The notes beneath the pieces were generated by a model that was given only the letters and a program-made list of their open reading frames with translations, ran no database searches and was not told where the DNA came from. This document shows, in pieces, positions 28,555 to 29,529 of a stretch of 29,529 nucleotides of DNA. This DNA is from a virus, in the IMG/VR virus record IMGVR_UViG_3300034957_000020, positions 1 to 29,529 of that record. The stretch is one strand, 5' to 3'. The stretch's first letter is position 1. Each line of letters begins with the position of its first letter. The position numbers and the translations under genes are program-made.

Positions 28555-29050
28555 GGGCAGGCATGGAAATGATCTTGGCGTGGCCCGCCGGTTCCGGCCG
28601 GTCCTCCAGCAGGCCGCCCGCAATCAGCTTCACGGCGGTCTCCAGCGACTCGCAGATGAGCCGTGTCCGTTCCTCCTCGAACTGCTCCCTCAGCGCCGCT
28701 CGTGCCGCCTTGAGGTGGGCGAGGTTCTGTTCACGCTCGATGGCGCCGTCGCGCAGGACCCGTTGGCGTTCCATCTCCAGCGCGGCCAGGCCCGCCACGT
28801 AGCGGACGCGCTCGTCGTCAGCGTTACTGATGGCTCGCGCGAGAGCCTCGCGCTCCGACTGCGTGTCGATGATCCAGCCGCGGATCGAGAGCAGCGCCGC
28901 CAGGAGCAGCGCGATTGTCAGGAGGCAGGAGCCTGCCACTGTCCGGGCAAGGTCGTCAGTGAGTGTCCCGTACCCGGCTATGCCGAGGCCGGTGATGAGT
29001 GATGCAGCGGCTGCGATGTTGGCGCTTCTGGCGCTGACGGTGTGGTGCAT
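28493..29050 (-). CDS. Membrane protein with long coiled coil (185 aa)
   Basis: ATG 29050-29048 follows GGGGGT on the minus strand. Two hydrophobic helices (about 11-29 and 36-57) are followed by a long charged helix from about 62 to 140 (SEREALARAISNADDERVR, MERQRVLRDGAIEREQNL) with heptad-like spacing. The end is Pro/Arg-rich. It lies between the integrase and the repressor, in the lysogenic block, and may be transcribed with the repressor from the right. Membrane proteins at this place often act in superinfection exclusion, but that is only a guess here. No family is recognised. Confidence 0.7.
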   Translation of the reverse strand: MHHTVSARSANIAAAASLITGLGIAGYGTLTDDLARTVAGSCLLTIALLLAALLSIRGWIIDTQSEREALARAISNADDERVRYVAGLAALEMERQRVLRDGAIEREQNLAHLKAARAALREQFEEERTRLICESLETAVKLIAGGLLEDRPEPAGHAKIISMPAPTRQREAQQDDVRDGGAGRP

Positions 29051-29061
29051 GTTGACCCCCG

Positions 29062-29526
29062 CTACATCTGGGCTGCGGTACCCCCGCTGTCTGAGGCGGC
29101 CTCGGCGTCGGTGTTTTGCAGCCGGCGGAGTCGTTCGATCGTCCCGAAGAGCATTTCTCTTGCGATCGGATCGAAAATGCCAAGGGCATCTGCCGCTTCC
29201 GTAGGGGTAATTGAACGCGAGCCTACCCCTGTTGCTCCGGTTTCGGACGGGGTTGATAGGGACTGGGGCGAGATAAGGCCTGCTTCGATGAACAGGTCGC
29301 GTACGTCGAGGCCGACGGCCTTGGCGATGGGCTCGAAGAACTTGGGGCTGGGCAGGACTTCGCCCTTGAGCATCCGGCCGACGCCGCTCTCGGACATGCC
29401 GACCTCGCGCGCGAGGGCGGCCTTGCCTCCCCCTCGCGGGCTGTCGATGTCGTACCTGCCAGTCCGGCGTACCGCGTCGGCGATGAGCCTGCCGAAGCGC
29501 TGCCGAACCGTCTCCTCAGTCTTCAT
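29062..29526 (-). CDS. XRE-type repressor, probable immunity repressor
   Basis: The 154-residue frame starts at ATG 29526-29524; the ribosome site lies beyond the window. The helix-turn-helix is at about 35-60 (KAALAREVGMSESGVGRML), preceded by a helical start (RQRFGRLIADAVRRTG) and followed by FFEPIAKAVGLDVRDLFIEAGLI, the usual ending of an XRE domain. The C-terminal third (about 90-154) is Ser/Thr-rich and then helical, which may serve for oligomerisation. Lying next to the integrase on the far strand, it is the best candidate for the protein that keeps the lysogen silent. It has no visible RecA-type cleavage site. Confidence 0.8.
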   Translation of the reverse strand: MKTEETVRQRFGRLIADAVRRTGRYDIDSPRGGGKAALAREVGMSESGVGRMLKGEVLPSPKFFEPIAKAVGLDVRDLFIEAGLISPQSLSTPSETGATGVGSRSITPTEAADALGIFDPIAREMLFGTIERLRRLQNTDAEAASDSGGTAAQM

Positions 29527-29529
29527 GTG

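Larger units (their letters stand above)
1..29529. mobile_element. Temperate actinobacterial siphovirus / prophage (late region plus integration module)
   Basis: Terminase, portal, prohead protease, capsid, connector, tail tube, frameshifted tail chaperones, tape measure, tip and lysis genes follow each other on the + strand in HK97-like siphovirus order. A serine integrase and a repressor lie at the right end. No replication genes, HNH endonuclease or host core gene is seen. The left edge cuts a gene and the right edge stops just at the start codon of the repressor, so the element continues on both sides. Free phage or prophage is undecided. Confidence 0.9.

Noticed and set aside
1-29529. 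tRNA genes, insertion sequences, retrons or diversity-generating repeats
   Set aside because: I looked for a cloverleaf, transposase and reverse-transcriptase motifs and for long direct repeats and found none that I could support by eye.

Overview
The window looks like most of the late region and the integration/immunity end of a temperate, tailed siphovirus (or the prophage it forms) of Streptomyces or a close actinomycete relative. The reasons are very high G+C, strongly GC-biased third codon positions, frequent GTG starts, many four-base ATGA/GTGA gene overlaps, small families typical of Streptomyces (products resembling DUF6011, DUF6221 and DUF6233), a large serine integrase, and an HK97-type virion gene order. 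Whether it is a free phage or an integrated prophage cannot be decided, because no att junction or host core gene is visible.

Layout. 1-930: a truncated leftward ribbon-helix-helix-like gene faces a short rightward operon. Between them lie three copies of the palindrome TTGTAGCTACAA, which overlap both candidate promoters. A 14-bp terminator (954-989) closes the operon. 1009-9426: packaging and head module on the + strand: small and large terminase, a tiny membrane protein, a portal with a MuF-like cysteine tail, a ClpP-type prohead protease, an HK97-fold major capsid protein, then several small head proteins including a gene nested in another frame. 9463-13475: connector and tail-tube genes, with two tail-tube-like paralogues, and a tail-assembly chaperone pair joined by a canonical -1 slippery heptamer (CCCTTTG). 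13490-19267: tape measure, a large distal-tail/tip protein and a small tail protein. 19282-21253: lysis cassette, with a CHAP endolysin carrying a strong in-frame internal start, a holin and two further membrane proteins. It is closed by hairpins.

21363-26886 is an accessory block of small cargo genes on both strands: DUF6233-like and DUF6221-like proteins, a HAD-like hydrolase facing an XRE/TPR-type regulator, a three-gene operon that includes two apparently paralogous proteins, and a small XRE repressor with two clear palindromes upstream. 27025-29526 holds the serine integrase, a convergent coiled-coil membrane protein and an XRE-type repressor that is probably the immunity repressor.

How it works together: the + strand virion genes from 1021 to 21253 are nearly gapless and translationally coupled, so they probably form one or a few late transcripts that make head, tail and lysis functions in order. 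The integrase and rightmost repressor would set up and hold lysogeny. Several accessory genes have a TANNNT-like -10 element 6 or 7 bases before the start codon and no Shine-Dalgarno sequence, which suggests leaderless transcripts, possibly for expression in the lysogen. All functions are inferred by reading the sequence; no database search was run.
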